Shown here: piece by piece, positions 13,161 through 23,781 of the stretch | How the letters are laid out: each line of letters starts with the position of its first letter | Numbering within the stretch: position 1 is the first letter of the stretch | Assembly (NCBI GenBank): GCA_030278955.1 | Contig: JAOANR010000005.1 | Coordinates: forward strand, 6,980,874-7,044,873 | DNA from: Hygrophila difformis | Taxonomy: Eukaryota > Streptophyta > Magnoliopsida > Lamiales > Acanthaceae | Length of the DNA: 64,000 bases | Reading direction: 5' to 3' | The notes under the pieces: model-generated | The model's input: only the letters and a program-made list of their open reading frames with translations | Told to the model about the DNA's origin: nothing | Databases searched by the model: none | Translations under genes and position numbers: made by a program

Positions 13161-13492
13161 TAGGCGCCACACCTTCTTGGTGGCGCCTAAAATCAAGCTC
13201 AGGCGCCACTTTTTGCGCCATTTTCAACCTTGGAAAAATCTAGAGTCAGTTTATGCGCCACACATACTGTGTGGCGCCTAAAACTGCTCTTGAGCGCCAA
13301 AAATTGCGCCACTTTTAAACTTGGAGAAAGTTGAAGTCAGGTTATGCGCCACTTCTTCTTTGTGGCGCATAAAATCACTCCGGAGCGCCATTGGATGCGT
13401 CATTTTCGGACTTAGGATTTTTCAGAAAATACTCATGCGCCACTTGTACTGAGTGGTGCATAAAACACCATCCAAGCGCCATTTTGGCGCAT
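13161..13492. repeat. GCGCC palindrome array upstream of ORF A
   Basis: Four units of the same design as in the LTR: GCGCCA, ~11 nt, TGGCGC, TAAAA, then GCGCCA...TGCGCCA, spaced about 80-90 bp. Sequence between the motifs differs from the LTR array, so it is not a simple recent LTR copy. Confidence 0.82.
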
Positions 13493-14636
13493 CGACCCGC
13501 GGGTCAGAACCCTGACCCGGGTCCAAAAATCGGGTTTTTAACCCCAAAATCCTTCTCCTCTTCTCATTCCATTCGAAATTTTGCCTTCTCCTCTCTCAAG
13601 ACCGACACTTCCATCCTCTTCCAAGCGACACATTTGCGCCATTTTGGTAAAAATTCTTTCAATTCTTGTTTCTTCCTATCAATTTTTATCTACATTGTTC
13701 AAATTCTCATTCCAAAACCCAAATTTTGTTTTGTTTGAATCAAATTAGGGTTCTTCAACCCTAGTTCTTCAAGTTTGGGTATTCCACTCCAAAGTGTTCT
13801 AAAGCTTCAATTTAGGTAAGAATAGCTATCCTAATTCAAATTTTATTCCATTCTAGTGCTTTGGATTACATTAATTTTGGTATTGGTATTGTTACTTGAA
13901 TTTTGGGTTTTTGTAGAATGTGGGATAAAATTTGATATTGAGTATCTAAATCCTAGTTTAAACTTGAACAAAATGTTGTAGAACATGGATTGAATGCATT
14001 TGGTGAAATTTTTGGATTAACATTAAAAATTTGGAACTTTTAGAATTCAAAAATCTGAAAATTTCTTTTAATTAAATAAAATGGCATTTTCGATAATTAA
14101 ATGGATAAAACATCACAAGAACATGTCATTTTAAATATATTGAAATTATAAGCTCATTTTTATGTCAAGAATTCCATGTTTTTCATTATGTAAGTCAAAT
14201 TGGGCATTTTTGATAAAAACTCTTTTATTTATAATTAGAATAGGTTAATTTATCATATAAATAAATTGGAATGGATTTAAATATTAATTTAAACCATTTA
14301 GGATAAACTAGCTTATTAAGATAGGTTATTTTATTTATTAAATCTGGAAATTTAATAAAATGAGAGTTTTTATTAAAAAGTGTGTCCTAAACGTGAATTT
14401 TAAACTTTGGAATAAAAAGGATGATACATTTGAACAAAGTTTAGGATTTGTAAGCCTTAAAAGGCAACATTTTGGTCATTGAGTCATTTAAATCCCACAT
14501 TTTAGGTTGATGTATATGTTTGCTTTGTACTTAACACTTAAGTTAAACCCTTGGTTTAAACTTAAGTGTGAGGATGGGAGGCAATGCATATATATGATAC
14601 TAACCCGGAGTTTTTGTACAACCAGGTACTGAAATA
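13493..14636 (+). promoter_or_regulatory. Promoter, leader and probable leader intron of ORF A
   Basis: After the array comes a pyrimidine-rich leader (about 13540-13815). A donor-like TTTAG/GTAAG follows at 13815/13816, then about 810 bp of very AT-rich DNA, and an acceptor-like TTGTACAACCAG ending at 14625. That is 11 nt before the ORF A start. TAAGTGTGAGGATG (14563-14576), the same motif that abuts the 3' LTR at 20516, lies about 50 bp before the acceptor. Splice sites are inferred from sequence only. Confidence 0.55.
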
Positions 14637-15419
14637 ATGTATAATCCTCCAAATCTTCCTAAGAAATCGGGTTATAGGTATATACCCATGCCCGAGGGGA
14701 GATTGGGGATTTATGATCCACAGTCACCGGATAGTGTTCCTACTCCTATTCCTGATGAGCATATTTTTGAAAATCGCAGACTCCGCACTAAAAATTCGGT
14801 ACAGATGGATCATCCACAGGGATCAGGTGGTGCTTCCAAGTCCAAGGGACTTCTCTCCTATTTTAGGAGGAGTAAGTCCAAGAGCGGTGCATCTTCTAGA
14901 CACACTACAGTGCCCGCTGATGACCATCAGGAGGTCAATCAGCCTGATCAGCCTGACCAGCCCGATCAGCCTCAGCCTGAGACGTCTGATCATTCACAGG
15001 CCCCCTCTAGAGCCTCTCGGGGGAAGGCACCTGTCACGAGTTCCACTTCCTCTCGACCTAGGAGGGGGAGATCTGCAGCATTAGTTATACAGGATCCTGT
15101 CCCTGAGGCTGTAGGAGGAGAGGAAGATGAGGAGGAGGTCGATCAGGAGGAGCAGGAGGATAGGGGAGGACCGAAAAAGCAGGATCCTAGAGCGTATGTC
15201 CCCGAGTTGCATTATATCAGCCCGGGCATATTTGATGCCACTGTGTTTAGGAGTGCCAGAGCCTACGAGTTATACAAGAGGTTCATAAGAAGAGGATTAT
15301 TGCCGATAGAGGATTTTCAGACAGAGATATGCAGCACCCCCTACTCCGTGATGCTATTAGATCCAGAGGTTGGGAGAGATTTGTTAGACATCCAGCCGGG
15401 ACATATTCATGGGAGTTGA
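14637..15419 (+). CDS. ORF A, N-terminal part (Athila-type env-position protein)
   Basis: 260 codons. The start is a basic, disordered region with a KSKGLLSYFRRSKSKSG patch, a QPDQPDQPDQ repeat and a Glu-rich stretch. After that the domain shared with ORF B begins (FRSARAYELYKRFIRRGLLPIEDF). That domain resembles the 'putative plant transposon protein' type found in plant retrotransposons, probably PF20167 or an ATHILA ORF-1-like family. The frame breaks near 15325 and continues one frame over at 15329-16558. Function unknown. Confidence 0.75.
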   Translation: MYNPPNLPKKSGYRYIPMPEGRLGIYDPQSPDSVPTPIPDEHIFENRRLRTKNSVQMDHPQGSGGASKSKGLLSYFRRSKSKSGASSRHTTVPADDHQEVNQPDQPDQPDQPQPETSDHSQAPSRASRGKAPVTSSTSSRPRRGRSAALVIQDPVPEAVGGEEDEEEVDQEEQEDRGGPKKQDPRAYVPELHYISPGIFDATVFRSARAYELYKRFIRRGLLPIEDFQTEICSTPYSVMLLDPEVGRDLLDIQPGHIHGS

Positions 15420-16558
15420 CTAGGCTGTTTCTAGCCAACGCTGAGGAGGAGGATTCTTGGATTTTCGGGGTTAGAGTACCCATCACTCCTCAGCACATCA
15501 ACCAGTTTTTCGGAGTAGTGGATGTGCCTTATGGCAGGGATTTTTGGGAGCCAGTTATGAGGGCTGATGATAGGGAGGAGATCAAGAAGCTTGTCTTGAT
15601 GTCGATGTTTGAGGGTCAGGAGGATGTCCTCACATATGATGACGATGACATGAGTAGGTTACATGGGCCTGATATGGATGCACCCATGTACCAGCTGCTC
15701 ATGTTCTACAGATCTAGACTGAGTCCTTCGACTCACACCTCTGGACCTACTGCCGTGGATATGTACGTCCCATACTGCATCAAGGTGGGGAGCCCGGTTA
15801 ACATGGGAGATCTTATAGCATTGGAGTTGAGACAGACACCGGGGGTGTCTAAGAGATCAGCTCTCATGTTTCCCAGCTTGATATGGCAGCTGTGTGCACA
15901 GGCAGGAGTGGATATGGGGCAGTTTGACAGAGACTGGAGGATGAGGCCCCCTATTCCCTTTGGGAAGAGGAACTTCAAGCTGCCTGGGATTAGATGCAAG
16001 CCGATGATACTCCCGAGAGAGTTACCCAGGCAGTCACCGCCACCTGCACCTTCACATGCTAGCCAGGAGCATTCTGAGGCTCCTTCGCAGTCCACCCGGG
16101 GTACACGAGGTGGTAGAGGTAGAGGTAGAGGACGTGGCAGAGCTCAGCCGCAGCAGTCGCAGCAGTCACATCAGCAGTATCCGGGAGAGCCGGATTGGGC
16201 TAGGGCATTGAGGATTGATCAGCAGACGATGATGACCAACCAGCAAAACTGGATGAACACTATGGATGAGCGAATGAGGTTGGTAGCTCAGAGACAAAAC
16301 TTCTTGAGCGATCAGATTGAAAAGAATGCCCGAGCCCAGGCTTATCATGCAGCCAGACTGGAGTATTTTATGTCCCAGAGCTTAGGACAGCGGTATGTCG
16401 CTCCTCAGACACCTTCTGAGGACGATGATGACGAGGACTACGTTGGGTCTGGGGATGGTAGCGATGAGGGCGATGAGGATGCTGAGGATGCTGATGCTGG
16501 AGATGGGTCTGAAGAAGTGGATGACAACGATGATGATGATTCTGAGGACTCCGACTGA
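15329..16558 (+). CDS. ORF A, C-terminal part (plant transposon-protein domain, RG-rich, acidic tail)
   Basis: 409 codons carrying most of the conserved domain: RGWERFVRHPAGTYSWELTR, FGVRVPITPQHINQFFGVVD, and STHTSGPTAVDMYVPYCIKVG. After this come an arginine-glycine stretch (RGGRGRGRGRGRAQ), a Gln-rich probable coiled coil and a long Asp/Glu tail. RG-rich and acidic tracts suggest a nucleic-acid-associated nuclear protein; this is inference. It aligns along its length with ORF B. The join to the N-terminal part needs a one-base shift around 15320-15330, so the gene is probably broken in this copy. Confidence 0.78.
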   Translation: MQHPLLRDAIRSRGWERFVRHPAGTYSWELTRLFLANAEEEDSWIFGVRVPITPQHINQFFGVVDVPYGRDFWEPVMRADDREEIKKLVLMSMFEGQEDVLTYDDDDMSRLHGPDMDAPMYQLLMFYRSRLSPSTHTSGPTAVDMYVPYCIKVGSPVNMGDLIALELRQTPGVSKRSALMFPSLIWQLCAQAGVDMGQFDRDWRMRPPIPFGKRNFKLPGIRCKPMILPRELPRQSPPPAPSHASQEHSEAPSQSTRGTRGGRGRGRGRGRAQPQQSQQSHQQYPGEPDWARALRIDQQTMMTNQQNWMNTMDERMRLVAQRQNFLSDQIEKNARAQAYHAARLEYFMSQSLGQRYVAPQTPSEDDDDEDYVGSGDGSDEGDEDAEDADAGDGSEEVDDNDDDDSEDSD

Positions 16559-17010
16559 CTGAGAGAGATGAGCGATAGATAGGCCTATGATCATTATAGA
16601 TGACATGTATTGATAGGCCTATGTATTTGACTCTATTGCGCTTCTGAGTTTATTTTGCTACATTTCAGTGTTTACATTTGGGTTGTAATTATCCTAACTC
16701 TATTTCCTTTTATTACTTTTGCTATCTTAGACTTGTTATTTCTATTATCCATGTTCTTTTAATTTTATAGAGTCGTAGATGGTGTTTAAATGGATTTTAA
16801 GGTTTTTAGTTGCTTTTTAATTCAATAAAGTAGCTCTTACCAATAACATGCTTAATTGAGTGTTTTGAACTGGTTAGAAGATCAATGAAGTTTATTTGAA
16901 CTAGATTGAGGTGTAGATGGAGTGAAATTGGTATTGTTGAGCGATTTGGAGATTTTGGACATCATGGGGAAGAACTTAGGAAAAACACATTCTGCTCGAA
17001 TTGACACAGA
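16559..17010 (+). other. Spacer between ORF A and second internal array
   Basis: About 450 bp of AT-rich DNA following ORF A, presumably its 3' untranslated region. No other feature seen. Confidence 0.5.
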
Positions 17011-17342
17011 ATGCGCCATTTAGGCATAGTGGCGCCTCAAAACACCCTTAAGCGCCATTTAATGCGCCAGAAAACTTAGAAATTTTTCTAAGTTTTTCCA
17101 AAATGCGCCACGCATGCTTGATGGCGCATAAATCTGCCTTTCTGCGCCACTTTTTGCACCGCAGAATCAAAATTTCTCCAAGTTGGCTTCAGGATGCGCC
17201 ACTTCTTCTATGTGGCGCATAAAACCCCCTCCCTGCGCCAATTTTTGCGCCATTGTAATTTTTAAAATTTATATTATTTTCAAAATGCGCCAGTTGTGCT
17301 TGGTGGTGCCTGGAAGTGACCTTCTGCGCCACTTTTTGCGCC
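17011..17342. repeat. GCGCC palindrome array upstream of ORF B
   Basis: Four units of the LTR-like design (ATGCGCCA, loop, TGGCGC, ATAAA, GCGCCA...TGCGCCA), ending about 290 bp before the ORF B start. Confidence 0.82.
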
Positions 17343-17631
17343 ATCGACGCAAATTTTTCAAAAATTCGCGAATCCAAAATATTCAAATCATATCTATTCG
17401 ATTTTCGGGATCCTAAACAGCATTATACTAACTCCAAATCATATGTTTAGTGTATATTTGGATCTAGATTAAATCAATCCCGCCATATCGCAACAAAATC
17501 AAGATTTCACCTCTTTAAAAAGAGGCATGACCGATCGGTCACACCCTCAATCTCAAATCTGTCAATTTTTCTCTTCTTCCAGTTTAATTAGCTTTCCAAT
17601 CCCAATCCTTTCTTCCTAAAATTCTGCCATC
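17343..17631 (+). promoter_or_regulatory. Probable promoter and leader of ORF B
   Basis: Between array and ATG lies a TATA-like CTCTTTAAAAAGAGG at about 17511, itself palindromic. A pyrimidine-rich leader (17560-17630) then runs up to CATCATGAGA. No intron is needed here, unlike ORF A. Confidence 0.5.
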
Positions 17632-19089
17632 ATGAGACCAAAGAGAAAGAATAACCCAAGAAACAATGGTGGAAAGAAATTGAAAGCCACAGAGCCTGCC
17701 CCATCACAGACACCAGAAATTAATGAACCCATTCTGGAGCCGGCTGCTGTGGGAGCTGAAGATGAGTTTGTGAACAATCTGGTAGCTCCCGATTCGTATA
17801 ATGGTTACGATACTTCCTTCAATTCTGCTCAACCAACGGAGGATGATCCACAGCAAGAAGAAGATGTCGCTGAATCCCCGGAGGAAATCTCACCAGAAAT
17901 TCCTCGTGAATCTAAAACCAAGAGGAAGAGTCACAATAGAAAGAACGATACTACTCCTCTGGAAGAATTAACAGGAGATACTTTTAATCCGGCCATTTTT
18001 ATCAATCAAACTGCGTATTCTTATTATCAGAAGATGGTGGATAGATGGATTCTTGCTGATAAAGGGTTCACTGAAGCTGACATGGAGAGATTTTCGGTTC
18101 ATGATGCTCTCATGAGTCGAGGATGGATGAAATTTGCTGCGCATCCGGAAGGAATTTATTCTTGGGAGCTTACCAGACAGTTCTTGTGTAATGCTCAGTA
18201 TGATCGTTATACTTCATGGATTAGGGGAGTGCCTGTGCCATATGGTCCTGCAGTAATCAATGAACTTTATGGTACTGTGGATGTTTCTTGCCCAGCCACG
18301 AAGAAGAAGCACTTCCATGACCCTATTCATGAAGAGGAAGGAGGACCCGAATTGGAGAAAAGAACTTTGAAAGAGATGTTTGAAACTCAAAAGAGGGTGG
18401 CTTACATAGGAGAGAAGAAGGAGAATGTTGTAGCTACTTTAATGGCTGCACCACTTTATCAGATCTACCTGCTCTACAAGCATAAGGTATTTCCTACTTC
18501 GCACACTTCACAACCGAATGCAGAAGAACTTTATTTTGTGTATTGTGTGAAGAACGGGTTGCCTATTGATATTGGAGAGATGATAGCATATGAGCTGGAT
18601 AAAATGGCGTCTGACACTGCACGGATTGTGCTGGGATTTCCTGCACTGATCTGGACACTTTGTGAGAGAGCTGGAGTGAATATGACGGCCTATGCTCATG
18701 ATGTGAAGCCAAAGCCCCCTATCTCTTTCAAGAATTTCTATCATAAGCCTGGAGTAAGATGTGCAGAGCTTGGCTACCCTACTACATCCCGTGGGACACC
18801 CACTTGTCATCCTGATAGACCTAGTACATCTGGTACTAAGGTAGAGCCTGCAGAGATCGCAATCAATAGGATGACCTATGAGATTCATCAGCTTAGAGAG
18901 CAGATGAAGAGGAAGGAGGATAGTACACGAGCACAAATTTCACAACTTTCTAGTAGACTTGAATTTTTCATGTCTGAAAGTCTAGGTGATCGATATATTC
19001 CTCCTACTACTAGTTCGAGCTCTACAGGGGATGATGATGTTCCTAGGGAAGATGAAGTAGATGATTCGGATGGATCCTTAGAAATCTAG
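17632..19089 (+). CDS. ORF B, Athila-type env-position protein (intact)
   Basis: 485 codons, uninterrupted. The N-terminus is basic (PKRKNNPRNNGGKKLK; later KTKRKSHNRK), like nuclear-localisation signals. The central domain (about residues 125-385) has RGWMKFAAHPEGIYSWELTR, IRGVPVPYGPAVINELYGTVD, TSHTSQPNAEELYFVYCVKNG and a probable coiled coil near 405-445. The tail is acidic and Ser-rich. It is a clear but diverged paralogue of ORF A: same motif order, LEFFMSESLGDRYIPP in B and LEYFMSQSLGQRYVAP in A. The domain resembles the plant 'putative transposon protein' family. No transmembrane or envelope-like segment is evident. Role unknown; binding of the element's own arrays is a hypothesis. Confidence 0.8.
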   Translation: MRPKRKNNPRNNGGKKLKATEPAPSQTPEINEPILEPAAVGAEDEFVNNLVAPDSYNGYDTSFNSAQPTEDDPQQEEDVAESPEEISPEIPRESKTKRKSHNRKNDTTPLEELTGDTFNPAIFINQTAYSYYQKMVDRWILADKGFTEADMERFSVHDALMSRGWMKFAAHPEGIYSWELTRQFLCNAQYDRYTSWIRGVPVPYGPAVINELYGTVDVSCPATKKKHFHDPIHEEEGGPELEKRTLKEMFETQKRVAYIGEKKENVVATLMAAPLYQIYLLYKHKVFPTSHTSQPNAEELYFVYCVKNGLPIDIGEMIAYELDKMASDTARIVLGFPALIWTLCERAGVNMTAYAHDVKPKPPISFKNFYHKPGVRCAELGYPTTSRGTPTCHPDRPSTSGTKVEPAEIAINRMTYEIHQLREQMKRKEDSTRAQISQLSSRLEFFMSESLGDRYIPPTTSSSSTGDDDVPREDEVDDSDGSLEI

Positions 19090-20515
19090 ATTTTTGATTA
19101 GATAGGATTGCTCCCTTTTTGGTTTAATTTGTAATAGTTAGAACTATTTTGGTGCTATTTTGCTTATTTAATTAGCTTCTTTATGTAATAGTTGCTAGAA
19201 TTGTGGTATTTTGCTTTTGGTAAATTTATGGAATTTAATATTTTAATTAAATCTGTCTTAATTTATTTAATGGACGAAAATAATTATTAAAAATCAAAAA
19301 TCTGAAATTTATAAATTAAAAGAGCAAAAATCTGAATTAAATAAATAAATGATAGAATTTTAATTGTTTGAATCTATAAATTACCATGTGTTCTAACAAT
19401 TATCTTTTGTATGAGCAAATACCATATAAATATAAAAAGAAGCAGGATATGCCATGAGAAGCAAGCAAAAGGGGAACATCCGATATGGTGAAAGAATTTC
19501 TAGGATCTACATATTCCAGGTGTGATCTTTTCATGTATTATGTTATCAATTTGCATGAAGAATATGGTAAGAGCTTGAGTTGATTTAATTTTAGTTTATT
19601 TTCTTATTTTCTATGCTTAAATAAAATAGTACATGCATGACTAGTTATTTTAAATTTAAATTGTGTTTTCCCAGTGGTGCTATTATTTAGAGATTATCAC
19701 ATCAATGCCAATCTGGAGAAAATCCAAATAAGTCTAAATGTTCTGCTCTAATCCGATTTTACAATTTAATGAGTGTTAGGTTTCTTAGTTTAAAGTTCTA
19801 GACTTTGTCAAATTGTTATGCAAGTTGTTTGGGCTATTGATGACAATTCTATTTGCCTTGCAGAAAGCTTTTTGATTAATTAGACTAGTTATTTGAAATA
19901 CGGAGAGTTATCATTATTTATAAATAAATATGCTCGTTCCAAGTCTTTTTAAATGCTTAATTAAAATAAAGTCAGAGTGAGAACCCTGTAAAAAAAAAAA
20001 AAAAAACAAGTTATCTTGCAAAAAGAAAAAGAAAAGAAAAATTAAAGAATGCAAGATTAAAAAAAAAAGAAAGAAGAGAAGAGAAAAACAGTGTGATTAA
20101 ATAAAATTCATAAACTCTTGACTGGATGACTGGCACATATTCGGTGACACGAGTAGCTTTTGGAATTCAACCGTCTACAACTCAGCCAAAGTGTCTAGAA
20201 TATAGTGAAACCTAGCCATAGATTGAGCATATTTAAAGACTTGAAAAGAAAAGCATATTTACATTATTCGCTTTCCCATATTGAGTGCTAGGTATAATTA
20301 ATCTGTTTTCTGTATTGTAAGAGATTTGGATATCTGGTTCTAATAGCTGATGCATATCAATTTGCCTAGTTCTAGTACATTAAACTTTGAACCCTCTTAT
20401 CTCATTTTATTGTTGAAATCTATGATTTGGCAGAACTATAAAGACTTTATCTTTATTATCTTGATTGGCAAGTTGATGTGCTAATTGATCTCATTGCTCA
20501 AGGGACGAGCAATAT
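19090..20515 (+). other. Athila-1 3' non-coding region
   Basis: About 1.4 kb, AT-rich, with an internal A-run (about 19990-20006) and an A/G-rich stretch to 20090. No coding frame. Athila-2 has a comparable region with an A-run near 48358. Confidence 0.6.
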
Positions 20516-20531
20516 TTAAGTGTGAGGATGT
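20516..20531 (+). promoter_or_regulatory. Polypurine tract of Athila-1
   Basis: TTAAGTGTGAGGATG plus T directly before the LTR start TGATGC. It is preceded by GGGACGAGCAATAT, closely matched by GGGACGATCAGTAT before Athila-2's 3' LTR. Confidence 0.8.
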
Positions 20532-22642
20532 TGATGCACCCTGTGAAACCACATTTAAATAAGCTTAAATTATGTTAAATTGGACTTAAATTGCATGCAT
20601 GTGATCCTATTTTACTGCTTTTTAGTGTACATTTCATGTAATGTGTAAATATTAATAAGACTGATTAAATTGAGCTTATTTGAGCTTAATTTACCTTGTT
20701 TTATGCTTTTTAATAAGACTTTGGCAATTCTAATACATTGCAATGATGTTTCAGGCATTAAAAAGAAGGAAGATGTTCGGAGGTCAAAGGATGCAAAATT
20801 CGGAATTTTCAACACTGGAAGGCTCCAGAATGCGCCACATAGGCATGGCGGCGCATAAAAATGCTCTCCAGCGCCATTTTATGCGCCACTTCAACACTTG
20901 GGAAAATTTCGGATGGAAGAAGCTTCAGGATGCGCCATCTCTTCTTGGCGGCGCATAAAAAGCCATTCCAGCGCCACTTTTTGCGCCGTTGTCAAATTTT
21001 AGGAAATTGTCAGAATGCACCGCTTCTTCTTGGCGGCGCCTGAAACCACCTTGGAGCGCCACTTTTTGCGCCGTTTTGGAAAATTCGGAAAATCAGCGTA
21101 TGCGCCAGTTCTACTTGGTGGCGCCTAAAACCCTCTCTGAGCGCCATTTTATGCGCCATCGTCGCGGTTGAGCAGTTTCTTAACCTCCCGAACTCGGTTT
21201 TAAACACCGTTTTCTTCATTTCTTCGACATCCAGACTCAAATTTTCGAACAATACTCTCTGGAAACATCTGCTAATGGGAGAAGAAGGCCAGAAACACAA
21301 AATCATGCCGGAGGAATGCATCAAGGACGCTGTTCTGGGCGTGTTCTTCCTATTCTAGGTGTTGCCTTTCTTTTTCTTGCTTTGTAATGTTATGAATTTG
21401 CCTCTAAATGTAATCTACTGTTATGTTTCGAATTTGTAGACGGATTTCTATAATGTTCGTGTTAGGAGTGATCTAGAACGGGAGTTCAGAATCACTTTTG
21501 AAGTATGAACCTATCTTTTATGGAAGTAATTTAATGATCGATGTTTTTATGCTAATCTGGATTTATGTGTTAAGATGTTAAAGAATGAATTATGATTACT
21601 GTTTAGGATGAGAAAGATCGATAATCTGCATATTTTCATGAATTTGGTATTTTCAGACATAATCTGTTTAAATTGGCAAACCTGAATTGATCGATGTTAA
21701 TACCAGTAATTTGTGATAAAATAATGATTGGGAAGAATAGCGTATTGATCGATTTTGTCTACTGCTAAAATTAATCTGATGTTGAATTCGCCAATCTGCA
21801 AAACTAAAGATGATCGATCAATCTGTGTTCACTATTTTTAGTAATCTGGCATTAATTCTAATCTGTCTGCATTTTAATATTATTAATTAAATCCAGTTTA
21901 CCATGTTTTATTATTATTTTACCATAATTGTTAGATTATTTACACTGTTCTGCATAATTAAATGTTAGAATTCAATTCTATAAATTCTGCTTTGCTAAAT
22001 CGGGAGATAAAAAGTAGAATTAATATTTTAGTACCGGTCTTGGGAATAAATCACATTAAAATAGATTCCGGCATGTACACGCTGATTTGGGAAATGAAAT
22101 GTGTCGTATGATCACAATAGGAAAATTTGTATGCTTGGGAAAGACTCAAATTTATGCCTAGACTGATGATTGCAGAATGTTAGATAATTTAGTTTGCTTC
22201 CATGAAGTCTGTTTTTACAAATTATGAAAAATAGGAAATTGTCATATTTTTAATCTTTATAAAATCATTAATTCTGATGAAATTGATCTTTTTAGACATT
22301 GGGAAATGCTAAATCATTATGCAATTTCACTTTTATATAAAGATGACATGTTCTAAATCATTACAAGCATATATCTTATCTTTATTTTTATTATTTTAAA
22401 TTTTTAACTTGCTTTATTTTAAATTTAATGTCACTATTTTTAATTTAATCACCATTAGAATTAAACAAACTCTTTTCAAAATATAACATATATTATTAAT
22501 GAACTTAAAATGACTAAGTTTTCTCCAGAATGAAATAATATTCTGAATTCCCTTGGGTTCGACCCGGTATTCACCGGTTTTTATTACTTGATGACAATCA
22601 TCCGCTTGTGGTAAAATATGAGTGGTGAAAATCAACTCATCA
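20532..22642 (+). repeat. 3' LTR of Athila-1
   Basis: 2,111 bp, near-identical to 4771-6884, ending CATCA immediately before the GTTAT duplication at 22643-22647. Confidence 0.92.
20830..21159. repeat. GCGCC palindrome array in 3' LTR
   Basis: Same four units as the array at 5072-5402, with only a few substitutions. Confidence 0.85.
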
Positions 22643-23764
22643 GTTATCCTCCTCGATTCTGATCCGTGTAACAAGATCTTCAAGGGACATTTCCTTTTGC
22701 TTGTGCATCAGGTAGTTCTTGAAGTCTTTCCACGAAGGAGGCAACTTCTCGATCACAACCGCAGCGTTAAACGCATCGGGCAATTGCATTCCCTCAGCGT
22801 GAACGCCATGTATCAGTAATTGAAACTCTTGAACTTGTTCAACCACTGAACGCCCGTCAACCATCTGAAAACCCAGATATTTGGAAACGGCATGCTTTTT
22901 AGTATCAGCATCCTCGGTTTTATACTTCCGTTCCAACTGAATCCACAATTCCTTTGCACCTTTTACAGAAGAGTACACAGCGTACAAAGGATCCGTGAGA
23001 GCACTCAGAATGAAGTTCTTACACATGAAATCACCGTGAACCCATTGTTCTTTGGCGAAGAGCTTCTGAGGATCGGTCTCCATCTCAGACAGGGACGGCC
23101 GGCTGCTCCTCAAAAACCCGGCCAAACCAAGAGTGGTCAGATAGAACAGCATCTTTTGTTGCCACGTCTTGAAATCACGCCCGTCAAACTTTGACGGCTT
23201 CTCGGCCACTCCAAATGACCTAGGCAGCGCCATAGGGACAGAACCCGTTGACGGCCCAACGCCCGGCACGAAGGCCGGCTCCGACTGAACATAAGTTGGC
23301 AAACTAGTGTTCAGCGGCCCACCGCCCGGTTGCAAACCGGTGTTCATATTATTAAGTCCTGCGGGTGTAATCCCGACTGTTTGTCCAGAAAATGGCAGAG
23401 ACGCCCCAACCGAAGCGTTGGGCTGGAACGAAACTGTTCCAAATGAGTGTCCAGAAATAAACTGCCCAGAATTGGGCAGAACAAACCCGCCAGAGTTGGG
23501 CGTCGGCGACGGGGGCAGAAAGGCCGTCGTTGGATCAAGCAAGTATTGATCGACGGAAGCGTTTGGGTCTGCCGTCGGCAGCGGCAACGGCAGCGGCAGC
23601 GTCACGGGTGGAGGGACGACAGTGGGCGTGGTCAGCATCGACGGCACCGCTGCGGTTGGGGTAACGACAGCGGACGCCTGGACAGAGCCAGGCATGGGAA
23701 CGGAGGCGGCGGCGGCGGATGAAACGTCGGCGGAGGCGGTGGCGGCAACAGTGAAACCGTCCAT
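22643..23764 (-). CDS. Copia gag (5' part of split gag-pol)
   Basis: About 374 codons from ATG at 23764 (MDGFTVAATAS...) to the Athila-1 junction; a chance TGA at 22640-22642 ends it. The first ~200 residues are Pro/Ala/Gly-rich and low in complexity. The copia gag domain follows (KFDGRDFKTWQQKMLFYLTT; KELWIQLERKY; ...LPPSWKDFKNYLMHK). Reading is also open upstream of 23764 into the LTR (to 23932), but the ATG just inside the LTR edge is the likely start. It forms the particle shell; the zinc knuckle now lies 18 kb away in the pol fragment. Confidence 0.9.
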
Positions 23765-23781
23765 TTTAAACGTCTTGCGAT

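Larger units (their letters stand above)
4771..22642 (+). mobile_element. Athila-like Gypsy LTR retrotransposon (Athila-1), 17.9 kb
   Basis: Begins TGATGCACC and ends CATCA, with exact 5-bp flanking duplications. LTRs at 4771-6884 and 20532-22642 are near-identical. Order: 5' LTR, tRNA-Asp primer site, gag-pol (7000-12650, one frameshift), GCGCC array plus ORF A, GCGCC array plus ORF B, polypurine tract, 3' LTR. Very long size, the tRNA-Asp site, a DLGSS-type protease and extra ORFs in the env position all fit the Athila clade. The frameshift in pol and another in ORF A suggest this copy is no longer autonomous. Confidence 0.93.

Noticed and set aside
22622..22819. Plus-strand frames over copia gag (also 23447-23864)
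   Set aside because: They are shadows opposite the copia gag frame and its low-complexity Pro/Ala region.
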